Translations under genes and position numbers: made by a program
Shown here: positions 1 through 5,405 of the stretch, piece by piece
Position numbering within the stretch: position 1 is the stretch's first letter
How the letters are laid out: each line of letters begins with the position of its first letter
Source of the DNA: a virus
Strand: one strand, 5' to 3'
Length of the DNA stretch: 43,048 bases
Virus record (IMG/VR): IMGVR_UViG_3300006802_000179
Span: 1 to 43,048 of that record
Notes under the pieces: generated by a model
Seen by the model: only the letters and a program-made list of their open reading frames with translations
Database searches by the model: none
Told to the model about the DNA's origin: nothing

Positions 1-43
1 CGCGCACAATACCCGAAAATTCACACGCAACAAGGACTCTCAT
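1..43 (-). CDS. DNA methyltransferase, N-terminal fragment (gene continues at the right end of the window)
   Basis: An ATG at 43-41 opens a frame reading MRVLVACEFSGIVR and then runs off the left edge. This is the usual start of small phage class I cytosine-methyltransferase-like proteins (VLVACEFSG is the SAM-binding loop with the acidic residue). The missing continuation, typically about ten residues and then WSCD, is found at the extreme right end (43048 leftward: WSCDLLPTES). The ATG overlaps the stop of the NinB-like gene by four bases (ATGA), so it belongs to the same leftward operon. The assignment as two halves of one gene is inference from family knowledge and frame; about 29 bases would be missing at the join. 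Confidence 0.8.
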   Translation of the reverse strand, partial: MRVLVACEFSGIVR

Positions 44-351
44 GAATCAAGAAACACCCCTTTTTCCGCTGCCCACGCCTGAACTTTGTCGAGGAATTCG
101 CCAAATTCAATCGTGTCCAGGTTGTGCGTATCATTGACGCGCGTGATGACCTTACCGGATGGCAGCTCGATTTCTCGCGCACCCAGAAATTTAATTTTCA
201 TCATGTCGTGCCAGTCATCTTTCGAGTAATTCAGATTTTTTTCTTTGCCTTTTTCCATCAGCAGGCCGATCAGAGCCCAATATCGCGCATTCTGATCTGG
301 ACTTCGGTTCGTCTTTCTGCGCCCACATGTAGGGCATTTGTCTCCGATCAT
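40..351 (-). CDS. ninB: NinB-like recombination protein with N-terminal zinc-knuckle
   Basis: 103 residues. The body matches the NinB/Orf recombination-mediator family: RSPDQNARYWALI near residue 17, then a W-rich helix, FLGAREIELPSGKVI, and the C-terminal EFGEFLDKVQAWAAEKGV. Family members bind single-stranded DNA and can substitute for host RecFOR-type loading in phage recombination. Unlike lambda NinB, this one begins with a short CPTCGRRK zinc-knuckle-like motif fused directly to the domain. The start is the ATG after the TAA of the upstream gene (stop, one base, ATG). The stop overlaps the methyltransferase start. The family call is reasonably sure; the role of the N-terminal knuckle is unknown. 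Confidence 0.75.
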   Translation of the reverse strand: MIGDKCPTCGRRKTNRSPDQNARYWALIGLLMEKGKEKNLNYSKDDWHDMMKIKFLGAREIELPSGKVITRVNDTHNLDTIEFGEFLDKVQAWAAEKGVFLDS

Positions 352-352
352 A

Positions 353-580
353 TTACTGTTTGTTGGCCCATTTAATACAAATCGGAAGCCAAGCCTGTTG
401 GTGCATCCAATTTGACCAACCCTTAGAATCAGAATGCTGCCTCATTCGTTTAGACTTGTGTGGGAATGTCGCCTCAAAATGAGACAGCCAATCTTCAGCA
501 TTGGCAAACGCAAAACGGGCGTGTACCCATTTGCCAGCTATGCGCTTTCCCTCAAATTCTATTGATTTGTTAGCGTTCAT
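353..580 (-). CDS. hypothetical protein
   Basis: 75 residues beginning MNANKSIEFEGKR, a basic, aromatic-rich protein with several Trp residues in the C-terminal half and no recognisable domain. An in-frame TTG further upstream (622) is less likely, because the ATG at 580 sits one base after the stop of a 14-codon micro-ORF, the same stop-T-ATG spacing seen before the NinB-like gene. It lies in the leftward recombination/modification operon between a winged-helix protein and NinB. Function not recognised. Confidence 0.6.
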   Translation of the reverse strand: MNANKSIEFEGKRIAGKWVHARFAFANAEDWLSHFEATFPHKSKRMRQHSDSKGWSNWMHQQAWLPICIKWANKQ

Positions 581-581
581 A

Positions 582-626
582 TCACGCCTTTCTGCGCCCA
601 CAGGTGGGGCAACGATCACCAATCAT
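582..626 (-). other. 14-codon micro-ORF duplicating the NinB zinc-knuckle start
   Basis: ATG at 626-624 overlaps the stop of the winged-helix gene (ATGA) and reads MIGDRCPTCGRRKA before a TGA at 584-582. It is nearly identical, in protein and DNA, to the first 13 residues of the NinB-like protein (MIGDKCPTCGRRK). The next gene begins one base after its stop, in another reading frame. It could be a remnant of a zinc-knuckle once fused to the 353-580 protein and broken by a frameshift, a coupling leader, or a product of programmed frameshifting. Confidence 0.5.
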
Positions 627-820
627 TTTAACGAATATCGAGCCACCCGCTTGCCGCTCGGCAAAGACACCATGCGGCTGATGACGTGGATTTCACCCTC
701 TCGGTTCAGCTCTCCCACGCGTTGACTCAGAGCATAAATGTTGAATTTTTGAATCGCCCCGAGTACCGTCAGACTGTTACCACTTTGGAAATGTCGCTTT
801 AAGACTTCTTTTTGATTCAT
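623..820 (-). CDS. small winged helix-turn-helix protein
   Basis: 65 residues: MNQKEVLKRHFQSGNSLTVLGAIQKFNIYALSQRVGELNREG followed by a beta-hairpin ending GKRVARYSLK. The pattern (QK..L..H...G.SLT.L.A...F.I..LS.R..EL...G..I) fits the phage winged helix-turn-helix family often named HTH_39, small DNA-binding proteins found among Nin-like genes. Both ends overlap neighbours by four bases, so translation is probably coupled. Whether it regulates transcription or assists recombination cannot be told from sequence. Confidence 0.7.
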   Translation of the reverse strand: MNQKEVLKRHFQSGNSLTVLGAIQKFNIYALSQRVGELNREGEIHVISRMVSLPSGKRVARYSLK

Positions 821-1056
821 CGTTCCTCTTTCTTTGCCAATTTTACTGACTCCGGCTCATGAATAAATTCTGCCCCAAGATGATCCAAAATCATTTCAAT
901 CGCCTGTTGAACAGGCATGGTTTTGTTCATTGTGGAATCAAGGTCAGATCGGTTATAAACAAATTCCGACCTGCCACTTTTCAGGTTTTTAATCTCTTTC
1001 CGCAAATCTGCAATTTCTATCCACAAATCTTCAAGCGCTTTATTATGCCATGCCAT
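817..1056 (-). CDS. hypothetical coiled-coil protein
   Basis: 79 residues. The first 30 form a heptad-like amphipathic helix (ALEDLWIEIADLRKEIKNL), followed by a polar linker and a second helix near AIEMILDHLG; the tail is Lys/Glu-rich. No known domain. The ATG at 1056 overlaps the end of the upstream gene by 14 bases and its stop overlaps the next start by ATGA, so it is part of the leftward operon. Confidence 0.6.
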   Translation of the reverse strand: MAWHNKALEDLWIEIADLRKEIKNLKSGRSEFVYNRSDLDSTMNKTMPVQQAIEMILDHLGAEFIHEPESVKLAKKEER

Positions 1057-1294
1057 TTTTCATCCTATCCGTCCATCTGTGCGGGACTCTGTTACTCGGC
1101 GTTACTTTGCGCGGCCTATCGTCGGCCCGACCACCCCAGGCATAAACCAAATCCCCGCGCTCGAAAATTCTGAGTCCGACAGGCTCGCCAAATGCCTCAC
1201 GGATTTCCTGCACGTGAGACTTGACCCAGGCGTGATCCCGCTTGACCTGTTCGACTGTGCGATGACGCTTTCTGGTAATGTCAGTCGGTTTCAT
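1043..1294 (-). CDS. hypothetical protein; start lies in a 25-bp direct repeat
   Basis: 83 residues, MKPTDITRKRHRT at the N-terminus then a basic helix and a C-terminal stretch rich in Arg, Trp and Pro. No domain recognised. The first nine residues, MKPTDITRK, are identical to the first residues of the preceding Mom-like frame because both starts lie inside copies of the same repeat (1269-1293 and 1868-1892). The ATG overlaps the TGA of the Mom-like gene (ATGA). The gene was probably once directly downstream of the 1890-2198 gene. Confidence 0.6.
   Translation of the reverse strand: MKPTDITRKRHRTVEQVKRDHAWVKSHVQEIREAFGEPVGLRIFERGDLVYAWGGRADDRPRKVTPSNRVPHRWTDRMKNGMA
1269..1293. repeat. 25-bp direct repeat, copy 1
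   Basis: This 25-base sequence (beginning tttctggtaatg on the plus strand) is identical to 1868-1892. Each copy covers a gene start on the minus strand and overlaps the upstream stop codon. The two copies bracket a 599-bp unit holding the tRNA-Gly-like sequence and the Mom-like gene. Confidence 0.9.
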
Positions 1295-1893
1295 GTGACG
1301 TTAGGCGACAGGTCTAGTTCCCATCGAATCTTTGGTGTATCAGCCTGCGCAGGTCGATTGTGTCTTCCTAGTGCCGGGCGTGACCACTCTCCACCGCGAT
1401 CCGTCCTGACTGGTTTCCAACCTGCCGCCCTGTAAATCGTGCCTTCATGTACTGCGGTATCCTGATACGAAATCAGAATAGTGGTTCCAGGAATTTCTTG
1501 AGGAACCAGTTTTTTCATTATTCGCAAAACACGACTGGCGGTATTCTTGGGGGCATCTGGTGCAATGGCGAAGCGCCTTAATTCGTAGCGACCTGTGTAA
1601 TTCAGCATCCTAGCTAATGGTGGCGACCAGATGGCTACGGCATACCATCTGTCGGCATATTCCGCACCGAATGCCACACAACGACCCTGCGGACTAGTGA
1701 ATTGAGGCAGTCTCGAATGCCAAACTGAATTTAGTTGCACAGCCAAAGCTACAGTAATTCGACCAACGTGAAGTTGGAGCGGCGAGGTCGGAATCGAACC
1801 GCCTCCCTCCACTTGGAATAGTGGATGCACTACCCTTATGCTATCGCCGCGTGTGTCCATAATCGGTTTTCTGGTAATGTCAGTCGGTTTCAC
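1291..1893 (-). CDS. Mom-like DNA modification protein (GNAT-type fold)
   Basis: The frame is open from a GTG at 1893. The recognisable protein runs from about residue 42: LNSVWHSRLPQ, AVAIWSPPLARMLN, YELRRFAIAPDAPKNTASRVL, ISYQDTAVHEGTIYRAAGWKPV. These are hallmarks of the Mu Mom / XF1762-like family, acyltransferase-fold proteins that modify adenine in phage DNA to block restriction; the RRFAI...NTASR segment corresponds to the cofactor-binding loop. The first ~40 residues translate a tRNA-Gly-like sequence, so the true start is unclear: no ATG, GTG or TTG lies between the end of the tRNA and the conserved region. Either the protein carries a translated tRNA segment (from GTG 1893 or ATG 1860) or it starts inside it (a GTG near 1808). 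Modification activity is inferred from family. Confidence 0.7.
   Translation of the reverse strand: MKPTDITRKPIMDTRGDSIRVVHPLFQVEGGGSIPTSPLQLHVGRITVALAVQLNSVWHSRLPQFTSPQGRCVAFGAEYADRWYAVAIWSPPLARMLNYTGRYELRRFAIAPDAPKNTASRVLRIMKKLVPQEIPGTTILISYQDTAVHEGTIYRAAGWKPVRTDRGGEWSRPALGRHNRPAQADTPKIRWELDLSPNVT
1775..1850 (-). tRNA. tRNA-Gly(UCC)-like gene, irregular
   Basis: Minus strand: a perfect 7-bp acceptor stem (GCGGCGA with TCGCCGC), discriminator U and encoded CCA; D-arm GCAT-AAGGGTA-GTGC as in bacterial tRNA-Gly; T-loop TTCGATT. The anticodon stem TCCAC/GTGGA encloses an eight-base loop, TATTCCAA, containing UCC, instead of seven bases. The T-stem has a G-A mismatch and one extra C precedes the acceptor strand. 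It is clearly tRNA-Gly derived; it may be a degenerate gene or an unusual decoder. It lies in sense orientation inside the open frame of the Mom-like gene. Confidence 0.6.
1868..1892. repeat. 25-bp direct repeat, copy 2
   Basis: Identical to 1269-1293. Here it includes the TGA of the 1890-2198 gene and the GTG (1893-1891) that opens the Mom-like frame, mirroring the stop/start overlap at copy 1. The pair is what an insertion by duplication or recombination would leave around the tRNA/Mom unit. Confidence 0.9.
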
Positions 1894-2198
1894 TTGAGCG
1901 CCTCCCGCATTGCGGCGAGGGCTGAAAGCATTGTTTCACGTGGAACAACCGGCCTCGGTTCTTCTTGCTGAGTCACCATGCGGACTTGGGGCTTGAGGCG
2001 GCAGTCCCGACGGATCCAGTTCCCCAGAAAAGCCCTCAATCCCCTTCGAGTCTTTCGTTTCTGAGGGTTGTCCAGACACCACAGACGGGCTTTCTCTATG
2101 GCTACTGTAATGTCGTCCTGCCAGTAAAGGGAAGCCCACTCATGTATCCAGGCGTCTTCTACTTTGGCTTCTGTTCCGTCTTTCAATAGGATTTTCAC
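1890..2198 (-). CDS. hypothetical protein with phage replication-type C-terminal motif
   Basis: 102 residues. The central segment ARLWCLDNPQKRKTRRGLRAFLGNWIRRD resembles the helical module found near the C-terminus of phage replication/helicase-loader proteins (W...NP.KRKT.RG...F..NW). The usual N-terminal winged helix or ATPase domain is absent, so it may be a free-standing version or act with another protein. It overlaps the GIY-YIG gene upstream (ATGA) and the repeat-borne start downstream. The replication link is inference. Confidence 0.6.
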   Translation of the reverse strand: MKILLKDGTEAKVEDAWIHEWASLYWQDDITVAIEKARLWCLDNPQKRKTRRGLRAFLGNWIRRDCRLKPQVRMVTQQEEPRPVVPRETMLSALAAMREALK

Positions 2199-2896
2199 AT
2201 TTGCCCCTGTTCATATAAGGATCGGCAAGCGGCCACTAACTCCTGCTCGAATTCGTCAACGCCTTCTGCGACCAAAACATCATCAAACAGTGGAACCTGC
2301 TCCAATGGAGCAACGGCAGGACGGATACCTTGCCGGTTAAATGCTGGCTGGAAAAGACTAATTAGCGACCTTTCCACAGAGTCTAATGCTTCGTTTTCAA
2401 TCGGGATATAGGACACAGAATCAAATTCTTTCGCCCCTTCGCTGATATGCTGATTTATCCTGCCAGCAATATCTACAGACTGGCCTATATAGACAATTTG
2501 ATTTTTCAAGACAAGAAAATAAATGCCGCGAAGCCGTATCCTACAGAAATTCTTTCCTGCGGCCTCCAATACGGCCTTTCTTATCTCCTTCATTCCTTCT
2601 CTTACAGTTACTTCAGCTTCCGGAATCAAGGAAATAGCATCACCACTGATTGCTTCCAGCATCCTGTCTTTATATGCCCTGAGCATTTCAGTCTCTCTAT
2701 TTAGCCGCTTAACCGCACTTATGTGCTTTTTATAGGCTGTCTCCACCGATTGAACAATCTTCGTTAGCAATCCCCTCGTATCGCTGATCCTTAAAAGCCT
2801 CTCTTCCAGAGAAAGAGCGTCCGCCTCCAAACGAGAGGCTACAGACTCAAATTCCTCCAGCGCCGCATTCAGTTTGTTAATCGTTTGTTCTTTCAT
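2195..2896 (-). CDS. GIY-YIG nuclease-domain protein with N-terminal coiled coil
   Basis: 233 residues. Residues 1-110 are a long Glu/Lys/Leu-rich coiled coil. A GIY-YIG domain follows, with GIYFLVLKNQIVYIGQS (the two motif strands), a downstream Arg in AGRINQH and a Glu in the ESVERSLI helix-type region. Such domains cleave DNA in homing endonucleases, UvrC and some phage proteins. The gene is first in the leftward operon, with an ATG after an AT-rich upstream segment. Length and the coiled coil suggest a DNA-acting phage protein rather than an intron homing enzyme; substrate unknown. Confidence 0.75.
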   Translation of the reverse strand: MKEQTINKLNAALEEFESVASRLEADALSLEERLLRISDTRGLLTKIVQSVETAYKKHISAVKRLNRETEMLRAYKDRMLEAISGDAISLIPEAEVTVREGMKEIRKAVLEAAGKNFCRIRLRGIYFLVLKNQIVYIGQSVDIAGRINQHISEGAKEFDSVSYIPIENEALDSVERSLISLFQPAFNRQGIRPAVAPLEQVPLFDDVLVAEGVDEFEQELVAACRSLYEQGQM

Positions 2897-2990
2897 AACC
2901 TATATATCTCTATATAGTTACTAAGTATGCCCCTGAGTTCAGACGGACCTAGCCTATAGCCTAGAACTAGGTTCCTTCACCATGCCCCTT
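2897..2990 (-). promoter_or_regulatory. probable leftward promoter/operator region
   Basis: Directly upstream of the GIY-YIG gene the minus strand is AT-rich (TATATAGAGATATATA, near 2903-2920) and could hold a -10 element; no good -35 is visible. Next to it lies an inverted repeat ACCTAG/CTAGGT (2947-2952 and 2967-2972) enclosing a tandem heptamer TAGCCTA (2950-2963). The arrangement suggests an operator, but the binding protein is unknown. Confidence 0.4.
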
Positions 2991-3221
2991 GAGACGAGAC
3001 TGGACCCGACAGCCTTTTCGGTCAAGGGGTGCTATCTTCGCCGCCCCTTCTACTTTCTCAGACCTGCCCCACAGTAGCAGCTATCCCCGCAACGCTGGCT
3101 CGTTTCAACGCCCATTGCGGCGGCACAGTTTGCCGGTTACGCCGTCCGGCGGCATCCTGCGGAACCCTCCTTCGATCACAAAGCAGAGTTGTGCCCGATT
3201 TCTTTAACAGTTCTTACGCGA

Positions 3222-3316
3222 ACAAAAAAGCCCAACTAAGAGTTTTGAAGGCGAGAATTCTGTTCGGGCGGGTTGGTGGCGCACCTGCAGAACCTTCAAA
3301 ACCCTTGCTTGGGCTT
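3222..3316 (-). terminator. long nested hairpin ending in a U-run (terminator or small structured RNA)
   Basis: Four nested inverted repeats: AAGCCCAA (3228-3235) with TTGGGCTT (3309-3316), GTTTTGAAGG (3242-3251) with CCTTCAAAAC (3293-3302), TTCTG (3258-3262) with CAGAA (3288-3292) and GGTG/CACC (3275-3285). On the minus strand the outer stem is followed by TTTTTTG, the layout of an intrinsic terminator, and it lies just downstream of the 3353-3535 gene. The stem is far longer than a terminator needs, so a processed RNA is possible. The rest of 2991-3352 shows no gene I can support. Confidence 0.55.
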
Positions 3317-3352
3317 ACCAACCATACACCACAGATTCTCGACTGTGCTCAA

Positions 3353-3535
3353 TCATTCTATATCAACTTTTGGGCTTTTGTCTAGCGGCGCAGTCATTTC
3401 ATACGCTTCACCACCGCATTTCGAGCAGAAAGCGTCGTGATCGCCTGGCTCGGCATAGGCGTCCAGTGAGCAAAAATCCACCCACTCCCACTCAATCGGG
3501 CCACATTTTTTGCATAAATACCAGTCACTTATCAT
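3353..3535 (-). CDS. small zinc-ribbon protein
   Basis: 60 residues with two paired-cysteine motifs, CKKC (residues 8-11) and CSKCG (about 37-41), separated by an acidic, aromatic-rich stretch; this is a probable one-zinc ribbon. It stands alone on the minus strand between two hairpins, one just upstream of its ATG and one downstream of its stop, so it forms a separate transcription unit. No specific function recognised. Confidence 0.6.
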   Translation of the reverse strand: MISDWYLCKKCGPIEWEWVDFCSLDAYAEPGDHDAFCSKCGGEAYEMTAPLDKSPKVDIE

Positions 3536-3543
3536 AATTTCTC

Positions 3544-3597
3544 AAAAAATAGGGGGTGACGAACAACGCCACCCCCTTGAAAGCCCCAAGAAGGGGC
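3544..3597 (-). terminator. tandem hairpins with U-run in the leader of the zinc-ribbon gene (possible attenuator)
   Basis: On the minus strand, GCCCC-TTCTT-GGGGC (3597-3583) is followed by GGGGGTG...CACCCCC (3576-3552) and then a run of six T (3549-3544), only nine bases before the ATG at 3535. It is an intrinsic-terminator shape placed in the leader of the 3353-3535 gene, so a transcript entering from the right would often stop before the coding region. Confidence 0.6.
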
Positions 3598-3618
3598 GGG
3601 GGAGGACTCAGAAACTGT

Positions 3619-3646
3619 TTGCATTACAGAAATTCTATGCTATGAT
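3619..3646 (+). promoter_or_regulatory. sigma-70-type promoter for the left rightward operon
   Basis: TTGCAT (3619-3624) and TATGAT (3641-3646) are separated by 16 bases, a reasonable -35/-10 pair. The first gene starts at 3677 with a clear AAGGAG Shine-Dalgarno (3666-3671). Confidence 0.6.
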
Positions 3647-3676
3647 GCAATTGATGTCAACAGATAAGGAGTAAAA

Positions 3677-3856
3677 ATGGCTGCACGAGAATTACCGGAA
3701 ACCGCTGCCGCCGCTGAAGCGGTAATGGCTGGCAAGGCGGTACACGAAGCCGCCCGAGAAGCTGGAATCAGTCCAGCGACTCTGTATCGAGCTGTAGAGC
3801 GGCGACAACCTGGTTGGTTCAAAGCCAACCCACTTACGCGAAAGGTGGAGAAATGA
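3677..3856 (+). CDS. small helix-turn-helix protein
   Basis: 59 residues: an Ala/Glu-rich N-terminal helix, then AVHEAAREAGISPATLYRAVERRQPG, a helix-turn-helix of the resolvase/Fis-like kind in which the recognition helix follows GIS. The C-terminus is basic. It is the first gene after the rightward promoter and its stop overlaps the next ATG (ATGA). Size and position suit a Cro-like regulator, but no repressor partner is seen. The reading frame is shorter than 60 codons. Confidence 0.65.
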   Translation: MAARELPETAAAAEAVMAGKAVHEAAREAGISPATLYRAVERRQPGWFKANPLTRKVEK

Positions 3857-4062
3857 ACAACGATCTTGTCATTGAATTTGGGATAGACCAGTATAAAAAC
3901 TTTCGATTTCCAAAAGAACTAACAGACGAAATGCGCGACTGGCTTGCCAACGCCGATCACCCAACCTTGTGGGACGCACTGAGCGCATTTCGTCGTGAAT
4001 TTGATTTAACCGGCTATGAATGCGGAAGAATCATTGGAAAATGGACAACGGAGGTCATGTGA
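3853..4062 (+). CDS. hypothetical protein
   Basis: 69 residues, acidic, beginning MNNDLVIEFGIDQY; aromatic residues are spread along the chain and no motif is recognised. The ATG overlaps the stop of the HTH gene (ATGA), and its own TGA overlaps the probable GTG start of the next gene. Part of the early rightward operon. Confidence 0.6.
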   Translation: MNNDLVIEFGIDQYKNFRFPKELTDEMRDWLANADHPTLWDALSAFRREFDLTGYECGRIIGKWTTEVM

Positions 4063-4340
4063 TTATCGAAAACGGAATGGTCGTCGGCGCAGAGGCCGAG
4101 TACGACAGGAAGTGCGAAAAATCAGCGGCGGTGCAAGCAAAGGCTGATTATTTATTGTCAACCATTGATGTAGCGGATTTAAGGGATGTTCTGGACACCG
4201 CTCCAACGCAACTACTCAAGTCAATGTGTGAAGCTATCAAACAGGGCGACTATATGGAAGTCGGGCTGCTGGTGGCTGACATCATCGAACATCACGTAGA
4301 GGAGGCCGAATATGATGAACCCTTTATCACTGAACTCTGA
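4059..4340 (+). CDS. hypothetical protein
   Basis: 93 residues from GTG 4059, giving MIIENGMVVGAEAEYDRK. The GTG overlaps the preceding TGA (GTGA) and is preceded by GGAGG at 4050-4054, although the spacing is short; an in-frame ATG at 4041 is an alternative. The protein is acidic and mostly helical in appearance, with no known domain. It overlaps the next gene by 29 bases. Confidence 0.55.
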   Translation: MIIENGMVVGAEAEYDRKCEKSAAVQAKADYLLSTIDVADLRDVLDTAPTQLLKSMCEAIKQGDYMEVGLLVADIIEHHVEEAEYDEPFITEL

Positions 4341-4608
4341 TGAAGTCGAGCGGGAAATCGAGGAGGCCGAGGAGTTTTTCGCGTGCAAAGTCGATCACGG
4401 TTCGCGCGAACACATCAAATTCTTGCTTCGGGTAGGTGATGCCAAAGCGAGAAACTTGGTTTGTATGTGGAAACTCGGGGTGCTAGACGGGAAAATGCAA
4501 TCGCTAAAACGACAAATCGATGCACTATCCACAAGAAGCGGCAGACCCCTGGTGGGGGATGCAGCAGGACTTACAGGAACAGGAGGAAACAGTGGGAATC
4601 ACAGTTAA
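4312..4608 (+). CDS. hypothetical protein
   Basis: 98 residues: an acidic N-terminal helix (SDEVEREIEEAEEFF), a middle section with a single Cys, a helix near GKMQSLKRQIDAL, and a Gly-rich tail. Preceded by GAGGAGG, a strong Shine-Dalgarno within the preceding gene. The last 17 bases overlap the start of the SSB-like gene. Function not recognised. Confidence 0.55.
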   Translation: MMNPLSLNSDEVEREIEEAEEFFACKVDHGSREHIKFLLRVGDAKARNLVCMWKLGVLDGKMQSLKRQIDALSTRSGRPLVGDAAGLTGTGGNSGNHS

Positions 4609-5179
4609 AGAGGGTGGGGAGTTTCGGCAAGCACCAACCGGAACGCATATTGGCATTTGCTACAGGATTATTGATCTGGGCACACAGGAGCCGAACAACC
4701 CAAATTATGACCCGGCCAGAAAAATTATTCTGGAATTTGAATTACCGGGCGAGACTTTGGAGATTGACGGTATTAAAAAACCGTTCACAATTTCAAATTG
4801 GTACACAGCGTCATTGTCTGAGAAAGCAAATTTAAGGCGTGACTTGCAGGGGTGGCGCGGGAGGCAATTTACCCCAGAGGAGTTACAAGGTTTCGACCTC
4901 AAGAACATACTCGGCAAGGCTGCAATGCTATCTGTTGTAGCCAGTGACAAGGGAAAGTCCTATATTTCCAGCATTTCAGCTCTCCCAAAAGGAATGCCAG
5001 TACCAGAGCAATTCAACGTAAACACGTTCTTCAGCCTTGAGGATTTTTCACGCGGGGTGTTTGAGGAACTACCAGCAGGCATCCGCAGGATTATTGAAAA
5101 ATCCCCTGAATATCAGTCCATCAATGGCACAGCGTCGAAAGACGAAATCCTGGAGATGAAAGACGACATTCCGTTCTGA
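4592..5179 (+). CDS. SSB-like phage protein with C-terminal DDIPF tip
   Basis: 195 residues. The start chosen is GTG 4592, preceded by AGGAGG (4581-4586) at ideal spacing, and it matches the usual family start (ITVKEGGEFRQAPTGTHIG); an ATG at 4520 would add a segment inside the upstream gene. Conserved blocks include GICYRIIDLGTQ, KIILEFELPGE, FTISNWYTASLSEKANLRRDL and WRGRQFTPEEL. This conserved phage family often sits with replication/recombination genes. The last residues, EMKDDIPF, copy the acidic tip of bacterial SSB (DDDIPF), through which SSB recruits repair proteins. A single-stranded-DNA-binding role is inferred from that tip and the setting. Confidence 0.7.
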   Translation: MGITVKEGGEFRQAPTGTHIGICYRIIDLGTQEPNNPNYDPARKIILEFELPGETLEIDGIKKPFTISNWYTASLSEKANLRRDLQGWRGRQFTPEELQGFDLKNILGKAAMLSVVASDKGKSYISSISALPKGMPVPEQFNVNTFFSLEDFSRGVFEELPAGIRRIIEKSPEYQSINGTASKDEILEMKDDIPF

Positions 5180-5183
5180 TCAA

Positions 5184-5264
5184 TGGCGGCTGGTAGCATG
5201 GGTTAGTCCTGTGTAACACCGGTTCACGAAATGGCGTGGTAAATGCAGCCCGGTCCAGCCGCCA
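5184..5264 (+). ncRNA. structured intergenic module 1, closed by a 10-bp stem
   Basis: A perfect inverted repeat TGGCGGCTGG (5184-5193) and CCAGCCGCCA (5255-5264) encloses 61 bases lying between the SSB-like gene and module 2. The 3' arm continues into ACCCTTTTTTGGAGGA, shared with two other places. Only an eight-codon frame begins here (ATG 5183). The pattern suggests a folded RNA. It contains GGTAAAT like module 2, hinting at common origin. Confidence 0.45.
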
Positions 5265-5279
5265 CCCTTTTTTGGAGGA
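5256..5279 (+). repeat. leader repeat, copy 1
   Basis: CAGCCGCCACCC, six T, then GGAGGA. The same sequence recurs at 5397-5420 and 5685-5707. Here it follows module 1 but no gene starts within Shine-Dalgarno distance (the next ATG, 5294, is 15 bases away). Confidence 0.8.
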
Positions 5280-5294
5280 TACAAGTCTAACCAA

Positions 5295-5405
5295 TGGCGG
5301 CTGCGGCGTGGAAGGACACGCAGTTGTGGGTGAGCTACAAACCCTCTGCTCCGAGCTATATGCCGGTAAGGGTAAATAGTCGGTTTCGATTCCGGCCAGC
5401 CGCCA
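5295..5405 (+). ncRNA. structured intergenic module 2, cloverleaf-like (class II tRNA-like)
   Basis: Closed by TGGCGGCTG (5295-5303) and CAGCCGCCA (5397-5405). Inside lie, in order, GCGTG/CACGC around GAAGGA (5306-5321), TTGTG/TACAA around GGTGAGC (5324-5340), ACCCT/AGGGT with a long loop (5341-5373), and GTCGG/CCGGC around TTTCGATT (5379-5396). The order matches D-arm, anticodon arm, long variable arm and T-arm, with UGA at the anticodon place, but base 33 is G, the T-loop is one base long and no CCA is encoded. It may be a decayed tRNA-Ser or another folded RNA. A 51-codon frame from ATG 5294 also crosses it; I do not favour it. Confidence 0.4.

Noticed and set aside
2195-2896. Homing endonuclease of an intron or intein
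   Set aside because: No interrupted host gene lies around it; the protein is the first gene of a normal operon and has a long coiled coil.
2989-3385. Plus-strand frames of 72 and 118 residues in the left control region
   Set aside because: No ribosome binding sites, Ser/Pro/Arg-rich shadow composition, and they cross the nested hairpins.
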